A stretch of 64,000 bases of DNA from Caldicoprobacter oshimai DSM 21659 (GTDB lineage Bacteria > Bacillota > Clostridia > Caldicoprobacterales > Caldicoprobacteraceae). This document shows, in pieces, positions 34,686 to 42,965 of the stretch. The stretch is taken from contig JAGB01000002.1 of NCBI GenBank assembly GCA_000526435.1, positions 682,001-746,000 on the forward strand. Direction: 5' to 3'. The number at the start of each line of letters is the position of its first letter. Positions within the stretch are counted from its first letter, which is position 1. A program made the translations under genes and the position numbers. The notes beneath the pieces are model-generated. The model saw only the letters and a program-made list of their open reading frames with translations. It made no database searches and was not told the origin of the DNA.

Positions 34686-34970
34686 CTATCTGTCCTGTTT
34701 CAGCAAATCATCCACCATCTTGGAGGCGATGCTCCAGCTGTCCACGCGGTACTGCCCGCTTTGGACTCGTACCTTTATCTCCTCCACCTTTGCCATTCGA
34801 ACATCAGGTGCGGTCTTGGCAGCCTTTAGTGCTTCCTGAAAGATATGCGCCTTATCTGACAGGACAACTTGATCGGCTTTGTCGTCCTTTTTCTTGACGC
34901 CTCGAATTTGCGCCTCCTTACTCATGTACAGATTCAATATCCGGGAAATACGCGTCGAATCGATCTTCAA
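34686..34970 (-). CDS. flgM: Anti-sigma-D factor FlgM
   Basis: A 94-residue FlgM, which holds sigma-D inactive until the hook is complete and FlgM is secreted. The C-terminal binding helices fit: VVLSDKAHIFQEALKAAKTAPDVRMAKVEEIKVRVQSGQYRVDSWSIASKMVDDLL. TTG start with AGAGGTG upstream. It lies behind its own sigma-D-type promoter, so it is under feedback control. Confidence 0.94.
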   Translation of the reverse strand: MKIDSTRISRILNLYMSKEAQIRGVKKKDDKADQVVLSDKAHIFQEALKAAKTAPDVRMAKVEEIKVRVQSGQYRVDSWSIASKMVDDLLKQDR

Positions 34971-35003
34971 CCCTGTTCACCTCTTTAAAATGATTCATAT
35001 ATA

Positions 35004-35031
35004 ATATCGACGCGTAAGCACAAAAAATTTA
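35004..35031 (-). promoter_or_regulatory. Sigma-D promoter of the flgM-flgN-flgK-flgL operon
   Basis: CCCCTAAA, 16 bases, GTCGATAT on the minus strand, 34 bases before the flgM start. Same boxes and spacer as the hag promoter. Confidence 0.8.
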
Positions 35032-35115
35032 GGGGTAATTTGCATTTTCCCTCTTCAATTACGTCTCTCGTCCACTAGATCCATTCATCCTATCCTTTCT
35101 GCCTGTTTATTCCTT

Positions 35116-35526
35116 CTACCTCTTCTTGATGATATAATCGGCCAGGTGTATTCTGCTGCTGTCGGGCTTTAAATCCGAGACCTTCCTGGCAGATTCGCTA
35201 AGCCCTTTCTTCAAGCCCCTTTCAAACACCGCAAAGCACTCCCTGCACATCCTTCCCGTGGTGATGGGCTTGCCGCACCGCTCACAGGTCAGCACCGGCG
35301 AGGGCTCCTTAAGCTCCAGCCTCCCCTCGCGCAAAAACTCGAGTATTATCTTTTCCTCTACCCCTGTGGCCTCTGAAACCTCGATTATGGTGGCATCGGG
35401 GTGCTCATACAAATAGTCCCTCACCTTTTTGAACATCTCGTCCAGCTCCATCACGCAACTGGGACAGTACTTTATGCCGTTGTACTGAAACAGCCTGTTG
35501 CACCGCTTGCAATTGCGAATATCCAC
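35116..35526 (-). CDS. yvyF: Flagellar operon protein YvyF-type
   Basis: A 136-residue protein of the TIGR03826/YvyF family, found between comFC and flgM. Two zinc sites are seen: CKRC...CPSC near the N-terminus (residues ~5-20) and CERCGKPITTGRMCREC in the second half, with a helix-turn-helix-like segment between (ATIIEVSEATGVEEKIILEFL). It is probably a regulator; in B. subtilis YvyF has been linked to flgM control. GTG start, GGGGTG upstream. Confidence 0.87.
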   Translation of the reverse strand: MDIRNCKRCNRLFQYNGIKYCPSCVMELDEMFKKVRDYLYEHPDATIIEVSEATGVEEKIILEFLREGRLELKEPSPVLTCERCGKPITTGRMCRECFAVFERGLKKGLSESARKVSDLKPDSSRIHLADYIIKKR

Positions 35527-35572
35527 AGCGCTTCACCCCTCAAACAAAAACATTTATATGGGAATGTGTGGC

Positions 35573-36292
35573 TTACCGGCCGGTGGCTAAAGTAAGCACG
35601 TACACCCTTTGAGCCCCTGCTTGAAGCAGCACCCTGCTGCACTCGTCAACCGTGCTGCCCGTGGTAAACACGTCGTCCACTAGCAAAACCGCCTTTCCCT
35701 GTACTGCATCGGGCTGGCTTACTTCAAAGGCATCCCATAGGTTTTGCATGCGCTGGAACTTGTCCAATCCGGCCTGTGCGGGCGTGTATTTTTTGCGGAT
35801 AAGGACGCTTTCATTGACCGGCACGTCGATGTTCCTGCTGATCTCCCTGGCCAGCAGAGCCGACTGGTTAAACCCCCTCTGGCGCTGTCTCCCGGGATGA
35901 AGCGGCACCGGAACGATGACGTCCACATCCCAACCACAACGCTGATTGAAAGCCTCAGCCATCCACCACCCCAGGGTACGGCTGAGATACGATATGCCGC
36001 CATACTTGAACTGATGTATGAGCTGCTTTATCTCGGGGGTATAGTGCAGGACCGAGACAGCCTGTTCAAAATGATAGCGCACATACGCGCAGTCGATACA
36101 TATGCCCTCCTCCCCGACGGGCCTGCCACACTTATGGCACACCGGCGGGGTAATAAGTGGAAGCGAGCCAGCGCATGTCCGGCACAGGCCTTTGTCGTCT
36201 ATGTCCCTGGCCCTTTGCCGGCAGAGGATACAGGCTATGTTCTGGGGATACAGTATGTCGAGAATGGCCTCCTTGATGGAAGACAGGTCCAT
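35573..36292 (-). CDS. comFC: ComF family protein (ComFC-type phosphoribosyltransferase-like)
   Basis: A 239-residue ComFC/GntX-type protein. Four to six Cys of a zinc finger come first (CILCRQRARD, CRTCAGSLP, CHKCGRPVGEEGICIDC), then a phosphoribosyltransferase fold with the PRPP loop VLLVDDVFTTGSTVDEC. ComFC is needed for DNA uptake in competent B. subtilis; its reaction is unknown. GAAGGTGG precedes ATG 36292, 13 bases after the RecD2-like gene; the longer upstream frame overlaps that gene and is rejected. Confidence 0.93.
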   Translation of the reverse strand: MDLSSIKEAILDILYPQNIACILCRQRARDIDDKGLCRTCAGSLPLITPPVCHKCGRPVGEEGICIDCAYVRYHFEQAVSVLHYTPEIKQLIHQFKYGGISYLSRTLGWWMAEAFNQRCGWDVDVIVPVPLHPGRQRQRGFNQSALLAREISRNIDVPVNESVLIRKKYTPAQAGLDKFQRMQNLWDAFEVSQPDAVQGKAVLLVDDVFTTGSTVDECSRVLLQAGAQRVYVLTLATGR

Positions 36293-36305
36293 GGGTACCA
36301 CCTTC

Positions 36306-38531
36306 TCAAAAGTTAGAGACTGCAAACAGCTTTCTGAAGTGGTGTGTAAGTCCCGAATAGCGCTTTTCCACATAATCGTTTCTGACCATGGCCTCAATAG
36401 CTCGCTCACGACCAACTATGATCACCATCTCCCGTGCCCTGGTCACTGCGGTATAAAGCAGATTACGCGTCATAAGCATGGGCGGTCCCCACGCTAGCGG
36501 AATGATAACCACAGGAAACTCGCTACCCTGGCTCTTGTGAATGGATATAGCATAGGCAAGCTCTAGCTCGTCCAGCTGCGAAAAATCATATACCACTTCC
36601 TTGTCGTCATCGAATATGACGGTCATGCTCTGCTCCTCGTGGTCTATAGCGGCGATGTAGCCGATGTCGCCGTTGAAGACCCCTTCGCCCTCTTCTACCA
36701 CCATGCCGTGAACCTTTCTCTTCCAAGGGGTACGGTAATTGTTCTTGATCTGCATCACCTTATCGCCTTCCCTGAACAGAATATTGCGGAACAGCTTCTC
36801 CTGCTTTTCAGCCGAAGGAGGATTGAGAACCCTTTGCAGCTCATTGTTCAAATTGTTAACCCCAATGGCACCCTTGCGCATTGGCACCAGCACCTGTATG
36901 TCCCTGAGGGGATTGTAATCGGCAAAAGCGGGCAGCCGCCGACATATGAGCTCTAGCACGGTGTTCAGTATCTGCTGCGGGGTCTCTCGCCTGCTGAAGA
37001 AGAAATCGCCGCCCTTTACGTTGAGATACGGCATATGGCCCTGGTTGATCCTGTGGGCATTGAGGACTATCATGCTCTCCTGGGCCTGCCTGAAAATCTC
37101 GGTCAGGCGCACCACCTTGATAATTCCGCTTGAGATTATATCCTTGAGCACGTTGCCCGGTCCCACCGAAGGTAGCTGATCCACATCCCCCACCAGTATC
37201 AGCCGTGTGCCGGGCACGATGGCCTTCAAAAGATGGTTCATCAACAGGACATCCACCATCGATACTTCGTCTATTATCACCGCATCGGCCAGTATGGGAT
37301 CGTCCTCATCCTTCTGGAAATAGGGCCCTTCATCGCTGTAGCTGTACTCTAGCAGCCTGTGTATGGTCCTGGCCTCCCTGCCGGTGGTCTCGGTCATGCG
37401 CTTGGCCGCCCTGCCGGTGGGGGCCGCCAGAACCACCGTCATCCCCTGCTGCTCCATCAGCTTTATGATGCAGTTGATGATGGTGGTCTTGCCGGTGCCG
37501 GGCCCACCCGTTATAACCGTCACCCCGTTGGATAAAGCCTCGATCACGGCCTCCCGCTGCTTCAGCGCAAGGAGTATACCTTCCTCTTTCTGAAATTTCC
37601 TCAGCATTTCCTCTATGTCAAACGCGCCCGGGTTTACGTCCACCATTGACAGCTCTACAAGGCGCCTGCACACACCCACCTCGGCGTAATAAAAAGGCGC
37701 GAGGTACACCGCCGTCTGGCCCTCGATGTTCTCTATAAACACCGACTGCTGAACCGCCAGGGATATGATGGCATTTTCCACCAGGCTTTTGTCTACTCCC
37801 AGCAGAAGCGAAGCCTGCTCCACCAGAATATCCCTGGGTAGGTAGGTGTGCCCATCGGCTGCCGCCTGTGAAAGCACGTATTTTATCCCTGCCGCAATTC
37901 GGTAGGGCGAATCAAAGGCCACGCCCATGTTCTGCGCTATCCTGTCAGCCGTCTTAAATCCTATGCCCGTCACCTCGTCGGCCAGGCGATAGGGATTTTC
38001 CTTTATGATGCCAATGGCGTCATTGCCGTACATCTTGTATATCTTTATGGCATAGGTGGTGGTGATGCCGTAGGACTGAAGAAACATCATGACTTCCCTT
38101 ATTTCCCTATGCTCGGCGTAAGAAGCGGCTATCATTTCGGCTCGGGCAGGGCCAATGCCTTCCACCTCAGTGAGACGCTCGGGACTGAACTCTATGACGT
38201 TTAAGACATCCATCCCAAAGCGTTCTATAAGCTTTTTGGCGGTGGATGGCCCTACCCCTTTTATGAGCCCCGATGCCAGGTATTTTTCCATGCCATCCAA
38301 AGTGGAAGGCACAACGCTTTTCATAGCGTGAATTTTAAGCTGCTGGCCATAATCGGGGTGCATGGTCCATTCGCCGACGATGTGCACCTTCTCGCCCGCA
38401 TTGGCATAGGGCAGGCTACCCACCGCCGTCACCAGAGCCCTGCTGCTCTCATCCCGCACTTCTATCACAGTAAAGCCGTTATCCTCGTTACGAAACACCA
38501 CTTCCTCTATAATGCCCGTGATTTCCACCAC
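36306..38531 (-). CDS. recD2: RecD2-type ATP-dependent DNA helicase
   Basis: A 741-residue 5'-3' helicase of superfamily 1B, RecD2/YrrC type. The N-terminal OB-like domain (EITGIIEEVVFRNEDNGFTVIEV) and helix-hairpin-helix repeats (LIKGVGPSTAKKLIERFG, VEGIGPARAEMI) precede Walker A VITGGPGTGKTTI, Walker B DAVIIDEVSMVD and motif VI YTAVTRARE. RecD2 acts in DNA repair and fork processing outside RecBCD. It occupies the place of comFA (another helicase) in the B. subtilis locus. GTG start. Confidence 0.93.
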   Translation of the reverse strand: MVEITGIIEEVVFRNEDNGFTVIEVRDESSRALVTAVGSLPYANAGEKVHIVGEWTMHPDYGQQLKIHAMKSVVPSTLDGMEKYLASGLIKGVGPSTAKKLIERFGMDVLNVIEFSPERLTEVEGIGPARAEMIAASYAEHREIREVMMFLQSYGITTTYAIKIYKMYGNDAIGIIKENPYRLADEVTGIGFKTADRIAQNMGVAFDSPYRIAAGIKYVLSQAAADGHTYLPRDILVEQASLLLGVDKSLVENAIISLAVQQSVFIENIEGQTAVYLAPFYYAEVGVCRRLVELSMVDVNPGAFDIEEMLRKFQKEEGILLALKQREAVIEALSNGVTVITGGPGTGKTTIINCIIKLMEQQGMTVVLAAPTGRAAKRMTETTGREARTIHRLLEYSYSDEGPYFQKDEDDPILADAVIIDEVSMVDVLLMNHLLKAIVPGTRLILVGDVDQLPSVGPGNVLKDIISSGIIKVVRLTEIFRQAQESMIVLNAHRINQGHMPYLNVKGGDFFFSRRETPQQILNTVLELICRRLPAFADYNPLRDIQVLVPMRKGAIGVNNLNNELQRVLNPPSAEKQEKLFRNILFREGDKVMQIKNNYRTPWKRKVHGMVVEEGEGVFNGDIGYIAAIDHEEQSMTVIFDDDKEVVYDFSQLDELELAYAISIHKSQGSEFPVVIIPLAWGPPMLMTRNLLYTAVTRAREMVIIVGRERAIEAMVRNDYVEKRYSGLTHHFRKLFAVSNF

Positions 38532-38922
38532 TTTTTAAGCCACCCGCTTCCCGTAATTATATATAACCCAGAGCATATCACAAATCACAGCCGCAACTCG
38601 CTGGAATTTACTAAATAGCTCAATCCCTGCAAGCTTTAAAGATATTTTACCATATCCTTTCAGGCAATTCACCTCTTTTCTCATTTCGATATTATAGTCT
38701 CACATAAACCGCGTGAACGACACAACATTTACCGGTGACTCAACCGCGGCTTACAGCCTCACTACATCACGGACAAGCTTTGCTTCTGTTTTTATTCAGA
38801 TAAACGATAATAAAGCGCTGCAGTCACCTTTTCTATCCCATGCAAACACTGCAGTTGATTTTTTATTTCATGGCTTTTCACACAGCGCCAACAGTACAGT
38901 TTGTTTTAATCTCTCGAGAAGA
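38532..38922. other. Intergenic region between recD2 and the DAHP synthase gene
   Basis: 391 bases without a credible gene. A short CTTCTCGAGAG inverted repeat after the DAHP synthase stop lacks a T-run. No strong promoter for recD2 is evident. Confidence 0.5.
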
Positions 38923-39936
38923 TTATAGCTCCCGCCCCACTGCCTGCGCAATGGGTTTTAATGCCTCCATCAAACGGGCGAACTTCTCGGGCTGGAGGGA
39001 CTGCGCTCCATCGCTTACAGCATTGGCAGGGTCAGGATGCACCTCTATCATGAGCCCGTCTGCACCCGCTGCCACAAATGCCCTGGCCACAGCATCCACC
39101 CATTTCCAATTTCCTGTACCATGGCTGGGATCGGCTATAATCGGAAGGTGCGAAAGTTCCTTTACCACCGGAATGGCGTTAATATCCATGGTATTGCGCG
39201 TTGCCGTCTCAAAGGTGCGAATACCTCTCTCGCACAGTATGATGTTCTGGTTGCCGGCATCCGCGATGTACTCGGCAGCCATGAGCCATTCCTCGATGGT
39301 GGCCGACAAGCCGCGCTTTAAAAGCACCGGCTTACCTGAAAGGCCGCACTCCTTGAGCAGCCGGAAATTCTGCATGTTGCGCGCCCCGATCTGCAGGATG
39401 TCGGCATAGCGGCTGACCAGCTCCACATCCCTGGTATCCATCACCTCGGTAACCACCTTAAGGCCAGTCATCCTAGCAGCCTGATGCAGCAGCTTGAGGC
39501 CTTCCTCCTCCATGCCCTGGAAGGAATATGGGGAGGTTCTGGGCTTGTAGGCCCCACCCCTTAGCACGGTGGCACCCGCCTCTTTCACCCTGCGGGCCAC
39601 CTCATATATCTGCTCCTCGCTCTCAACGGCACAGGGACCGGCCATCACCACCAGCTTTTTCCCGCCGATTTGCACATCGCCCACTTCCACCACCGTATCC
39701 TGCTTTTTAAGCTCGCGCCCCACCAGCTTGTATGGCTTCATTATGGGGACTATGCCCTCCACCCCTGGCAGCTGTGAAAGGTTATGCTCCTTCACCAGCC
39801 TCTTGTCACCTATGGCGCCAATCACCGTCTTCACTTCGCCGCGGATGGTATGGGTTTTAAATCCCAGCTCCCTCAGCCGCTTTTCAACGTTCTCGATCTC
39901 CTGCTGGGTAGCTCCGGGTTTCATGACCACAATCAC
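38923..39936 (-). CDS. aroF: 3-deoxy-7-phosphoheptulonate (DAHP) synthase, type I-beta
   Basis: A 337-residue DAHP synthase, first enzyme of aromatic amino acid synthesis (phosphoenolpyruvate plus erythrose 4-phosphate). Residues 1-~80 are the ACT/ferredoxin-like regulatory domain of the Thermotoga-type enzyme; the barrel has [49 protein letters not shown] and DPSHGTG. GTG 39936 with AAGGGGGG just upstream gives exactly the family length; longer starts are rejected. A T-box leader precedes it. Confidence 0.95.
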   Translation of the reverse strand: MIVVMKPGATQQEIENVEKRLRELGFKTHTIRGEVKTVIGAIGDKRLVKEHNLSQLPGVEGIVPIMKPYKLVGRELKKQDTVVEVGDVQIGGKKLVVMAGPCAVESEEQIYEVARRVKEAGATVLRGGAYKPRTSPYSFQGMEEEGLKLLHQAARMTGLKVVTEVMDTRDVELVSRYADILQIGARNMQNFRLLKECGLSGKPVLLKRGLSATIEEWLMAAEYIADAGNQNIILCERGIRTFETATRNTMDINAIPVVKELSHLPIIADPSHGTGNWKWVDAVARAFVAAGADGLMIEVHPDPANAVSDGAQSLQPEKFARLMEALKPIAQAVGREL

Positions 39937-39986
39937 TTTAAAACCCCCCTTCGGAATTTTGTGATAAACGCGCATCATATGGCTAT

Positions 39987-40429
39987 AAAAAAATCCCCGT
40001 CCTGTTTAGGACGGGGAGTATTTCCCGCGGTACCACCTAAATTGGTTATCGCTGCGATAACCCTCTCGTTTAAGGATACTTGTCTTTGCCCCTCAAAAGC
40101 CTGTAACAAAGGCAAAGACGCCATATCCCCCTTCCTGGATAACGGCGAAGGCCACCGTCTCAGCCTACGCAGGGAACGCACCTGTTTTAAAAAAACACTT
40201 ATGGCTGCTCATTGCATCTATAGCGAGAATCGCTCATGTTTGAGCAAGTACCGCCGCATCCGCCCATCCTCGCTTTACAGGCACTTCCCCTTCAGCCTGC
40301 AGCTCCCGGGAGAACTTCCATACACCGCTTACCACCGGGCTCGCACCTTATCCCGGCTCTCTGGAGGCTCGCAGTGAATGTACTTTTCCCGTTCATAGCC
40401 TTTTATACAATATTTCCATTTTTTTATTG
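39987..40429 (-). promoter_or_regulatory. T-box leader of the DAHP synthase gene
   Basis: The T-box element AGGTGGTACCGCGGGAA is at 40022-40038, followed by terminator stem CCCCGTCC/GGACGGGG and TTTTTTT (39987-40017). Stem I (CTGC at 40371-40374) contains AGAGAG at 40357-40362 and pairs back with GCAG. The specifier is probably UUC (Phe) at 40312-40314, in the context GGAAG-UUC-UCC, but it lacks the usual purine afterwards. An uncharged tRNA would favour the antiterminator and switch aroF on. Confidence 0.9.
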
Positions 40430-40435
40430 TCAGAA

Positions 40436-40465
40436 ATTATACTATATCACTTTCGCCGGAGTCAA
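40436..40465 (-). promoter_or_regulatory. Promoter of the T-box/aroF unit
   Basis: TTGACT and TATAAT separated by 18 bases on the minus strand; start near 40429, 440 bases before the terminator. Confidence 0.8.
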
Positions 40466-40468
40466 TAC

Positions 40469-40575
40469 CCCTTAATGCTCTTTATGTCATGCTTAAACCT
40501 TAAACCGTAATTAGCAAATAATTGGACATCAATGCCTTAATGCCCTTTTATATCATACTTAAATCCTTAAAGCCT
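40469..40575. repeat. Degenerate ~38-bp direct repeat upstream of the aroF promoter
   Basis: A CCTTAATGC-CTTTATrTCATrCTTAAA-like unit appears twice, about 67 bases apart (from ~40469 and ~40534). No known role; may be chance in AT-rich DNA. Confidence 0.35.
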
Positions 40576-40698
40576 CTAATATTTAACATCGCACAGAAAA
40601 ACGTTTTTGGTGGTTACAATATGTTTTTTGTTTCCCATAAATTATTAAAGCAAAAAGTTATACCTTGAATGCCTCTTCAAAAAGTGACCAACTCAAAG

Positions 40699-40722
40699 GT
40701 AAAAACTTTACGATACCGTAAA
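40699..40722 (-). terminator. Probable terminator after the YvrJ gene
   Basis: TTTACG-GTAT-CGTAAA hairpin followed on the minus strand by GTTTTTACC, 25 bases beyond the YvrJ stop. The stem is AT-rich, so the strength is doubtful. Confidence 0.5.
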
Positions 40723-40746
40723 ACCTTCACGGCGCGAAGCCACTTT

Positions 40747-40893
40747 TTAACGCTCCATTGCTGCTATGGCCCGTGCCAGCTCCTGAATGGACTGCGTCAA
40801 ACCCTCCAGCTTTCCCTCAATGCGCACAAGCAGATACACCGACAGCACGATGGGAAATCCGACGTTGCCGACAAGGCTGAGCAGCTGTTCCAT
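40747..40893 (-). CDS. YvrJ-family small membrane protein (48 aa)
   Basis: A 48-residue protein beginning MEQLLSLVGNVGFPIVLSVY. One membrane helix (residues ~8-24) is followed by an amphipathic helix (LEGLTQSIQELARAIAAM). The (G)NVGFPIVLSVYLLxRIE pattern is that of the YvrJ family, which in B. subtilis lies beside the sigma-O genes. AAGGAGG seven bases before ATG 40893 sets the start. It follows the DUF2922 gene after a hairpin. Function unknown. Confidence 0.85.
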   Translation of the reverse strand: MEQLLSLVGNVGFPIVLSVYLLVRIEGKLEGLTQSIQELARAIAAMER

Positions 40894-41053
40894 ACCCATT
40901 CCTCCTTACCATATTTTATGAACAAGTCAACATAATGGTGTAAAAATAGTTCATAAAGCCATAAAATCTATACAAGCTATACGAGAGCGTAGAGCATGAG
41001 ACTGTAAATTCAATGAAAAATCCCCTTAAACCGATATTTCAGATATTTCAATA

Positions 41054-41084
41054 AGATAGAGGAGTGGCATGCACTCCTCTATCT
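41054..41084 (-). terminator. Hairpin between the DUF2922 and YvrJ genes
   Basis: AGATAGAGGAGTG pairs perfectly with CACTCCTCTATCT around CATGC, five bases beyond the DUF2922 stop. The T-tract is poor (TATTG), so termination may be partial. Confidence 0.65.
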
Positions 41085-41088
41085 TTCC

Positions 41089-41304
41089 TCAAACCAGCTG
41101 CAGGGGCTGAACCTCTGTATCGATGATGTTTGCCTCTGCTATTTCGACCAGTCCACCCTCTATATCGAAAGGATTTACGCTGATCACCAGGTCCATGAAA
41201 GCCTTAACCTCTGCCGGTTGAAGGTCTAAACGCGGGTCATCCAGCGTGATGCGGTAGGTTCTGCCTTGCCCCGTCTTGAAAACCATCTCCAGCGTCTGCG
41301 CCAC
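41089..41304 (-). CDS. DUF2922 family protein (71 aa)
   Basis: A 71-residue protein of unknown function. The family pattern LEMVFKTGQGRTYRITLDDPRLDL, then PAEVKAFMDLVI and an acidic IDTEV end, is recognisable as DUF2922. GGGGG eight bases before GTG 41304 is preferred over the GTG at 41313. It usually occurs together with a DUF1659 protein, as here (34 bases apart). No signal or membrane segment. Confidence 0.85.
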   Translation of the reverse strand: MAQTLEMVFKTGQGRTYRITLDDPRLDLQPAEVKAFMDLVISVNPFDIEGGLVEIAEANIIDTEVQPLQLV

Positions 41305-41338
41305 TTCTCTCACCCCCTATCCTGAAATTTAAGTTTAC

Positions 41339-41563
41339 TTATACGTTGACATAATCAAACTGCGCCGTCTTGCGGATTGCTATCACTGGATGGGACTGAA
41401 GCGATGCCAGAGCAGCAGCTATGTTGTAGAGGTCCTCATCAGATACATCAGGTTTTATTCTGTTCAAGCTTCGAGTCCTGGTGATCCTCCTGCCATTCTG
41501 GTCCTGCCCCATATCCAGCTGAATCTGAAGCCTAGCATCCATAGGCCTTATCTCCAGCGCCAT
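41339..41563 (-). CDS. DUF1659 family protein (74 aa)
   Basis: A 74-residue protein matching DUF1659: short beta-rich start (LEIRPMDARLQIQLDMG), central RTRSLNRIKPDVSDEDLYNIAAALASLQ, and C-terminal VIAIRKTAQF. Function unknown. AGGAGG eight bases before ATG 41563 fixes the start. It lies between the sigma-factor gene and the DUF2922 gene on the same strand, so the three are probably one transcript. Confidence 0.85.
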   Translation of the reverse strand: MALEIRPMDARLQIQLDMGQDQNGRRITRTRSLNRIKPDVSDEDLYNIAAALASLQSHPVIAIRKTAQFDYVNV

Positions 41564-41600
41564 CGTCCTCACCTCCTTTTCTTTATCTACTTCCTAGAAT

Positions 41601-42203
41601 TCAAAACCGGCTTTTGAGAGATACATCGTCCTCGATTTTCTCCAGATGCCTTTTCAAGGATTTCAGAGCCCTGTCCTTCAGCCTGAGCACCGATTTGTAG
41701 TGGCTGTTTCTTGCCCGGGCTATGTCCCTGTACTTCAGCCCGTAGAAGAAGTGCAGGAGTATAACCTGCCTCTGTTTGGGTGACAGCTGGCCTATGGCAC
41801 GGTACAGCCGCCTGACTTCACCGGTCTGCATCACCGTCTCCTCCACTCCGGGCTGGGGGCTCATCAGCAGGTCTCCCAGGGTACACGTATCGCCGTCATG
41901 CCCTTCAAATTCCTTATCCAGCGAAATGGCTGGAACTCTTTGCCTTCCGGCATTTATCAAGCCAAAATACACCCTCTTTTTAACGTATACCAGGAACGGT
42001 ACCCCCTTTGAAGGGTCAAAATCCCTTATACACTGAAGGATTATAAGGCAGGCTTCCTGATACAGGTCCTTCCTGTCAAGCCCAGGTCCACACCGCCGTA
42101 TGGCAGAACAGATGAGGGGATGCAGCCTGTCAATGACCTGTTGAGCGGCAGCAGCCTCTCCCCGTTTGGCTCTCTCAACCACCCCTTTAAGCAGGTATTC
42201 CAA
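41601..42203 (-). CDS. Sigma-70 family RNA polymerase sigma factor
   Basis: About 200 residues with regions 2 and 4 only. Region 2 is RKDLYQEACLIILQCIRDFDPSKGVPFLVYVKKRVYFGLINAGR. Region 4 is QLSPKQRQVILLHFFYGLKYRDIARARNSHYKSVLRLKDRALKSLKRHL, a helix-turn-helix for -35 recognition. It resembles the small clostridial/sigma-I-like or sigma-O-like factors rather than sigma-D or sporulation factors. Start is TTG 42203 (GGGAGG ten bases ahead) or ATG 42221. No anti-sigma gene is adjacent. It heads the DUF1659-DUF2922-YvrJ cluster. Confidence 0.87.
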   Translation of the reverse strand: MEYLLKGVVERAKRGEAAAAQQVIDRLHPLICSAIRRCGPGLDRKDLYQEACLIILQCIRDFDPSKGVPFLVYVKKRVYFGLINAGRQRVPAISLDKEFEGHDGDTCTLGDLLMSPQPGVEETVMQTGEVRRLYRAIGQLSPKQRQVILLHFFYGLKYRDIARARNSHYKSVLRLKDRALKSLKRHLEKIEDDVSLKSRF

Positions 42204-42299
42204 GGCAATACACCCTCCCATTCATCGAGGGCCGGCCCTGCACCAATTTCTTTAGGCTGTACAGCTCATACTACATGATAGCCCAGGTTTGGAAGGCAT

Positions 42300-42330
42300 G
42301 AAAAAAGCCGGGGAATAATCTTCCCGGCCT
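42300..42330 (-). terminator. Terminator after the small GT2-like gene
   Basis: GCCGGGAAGATTATTCCCCGGC hairpin (42307-42328) followed by TTTTTTC on the minus strand, about 60 bases past the stop. Confidence 0.88.
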
Positions 42331-42391
42331 GAATAGAAGCTGCCCGTTTTCTTATCATGTCAAAATATAACTGTATATTTTTTCTAAAACA

Positions 42392-42760
42392 TTATTTGGG
42401 GCCGTATATCAATCCGGTCAAATAACCGCACAGATCTTCCGGCCTTATAAACTTTATATAAGGATACTGCCTGGCAAGGCGTTCCATGACCTTTGGCGTA
42501 TCATCGCAGGAGCCCACATCCACCAGCACGATGTTGACCAGCGAATCCTCGGCGCCGTCCACCGCCGTTTTAAGGATAAACCCCTTTACGATGCCCTCTA
42601 TGGCATCCTCCTGATTCTGTGCCGTTATGACCACATTGAAGCTCCCTTTTTTATTGCCTAAAGCCGATGATATATCGCGAAGCACCAGTACCACGAAGCA
42701 TATAAAACCGAATATAGCAAATACCCACAGGACAATGGTAAGGTATGTATCGATGTACAT
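42392..42760 (-). CDS. Small membrane-anchored GT2-like protein of unknown function
   Basis: A 122-residue product: an N-terminal membrane helix (residues ~5-28), then about 85 residues that resemble the first half of a GT2 glycosyltransferase (FNVVITAQNQEDAIEGIVKGF, then IVLVDVGSCDDTPKVMERLA). The catalytic DXD half is absent, so it is unlikely to be a working transferase. AGAGGAGG precedes ATG 42760. It sits between a terminator after metK and the sigma-factor gene. Could be a truncated remnant or a conserved small protein. Confidence 0.65.
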   Translation of the reverse strand: MYIDTYLTIVLWVFAIFGFICFVVLVLRDISSALGNKKGSFNVVITAQNQEDAIEGIVKGFILKTAVDGAEDSLVNIVLVDVGSCDDTPKVMERLARQYPYIKFIRPEDLCGYLTGLIYGPK

Positions 42761-42850
42761 GCATACTCCTCCTCTACGGCGCAGGATAATCCATCCACAC
42801 ATTCCATAGTATGCTGCTGCACCTCAGAAGGTGAAGTATACCGCTTAAAT

Positions 42851-42882
42851 TAAAAAACCCCAATCCCGTTTGAGACTGGGGC
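42851..42882 (-). terminator. Terminator of metK
   Basis: GCCCCAGTC...GATTGGGG hairpin followed by TTTTTTAA on the minus strand, 84 bases beyond the metK stop. Confidence 0.9.
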
Positions 42883-42965
42883 ATGCGTGCATATTTTTGT
42901 ATATACTCTAGTATCCAATGTTCCGATGTGCATATACTCTGTATTCTGGAAACAGAGTCCCGCTA

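Noticed and set aside
38713-38928. A 71-codon plus-strand frame between recD2 and aroF
   Set aside because: No ribosome-binding site and no recognisable protein features.
40669-40935. An 88-codon plus-strand frame
   Set aside because: Shadow of the YvrJ-family gene on the minus strand, which has a good ribosome-binding site and family match.
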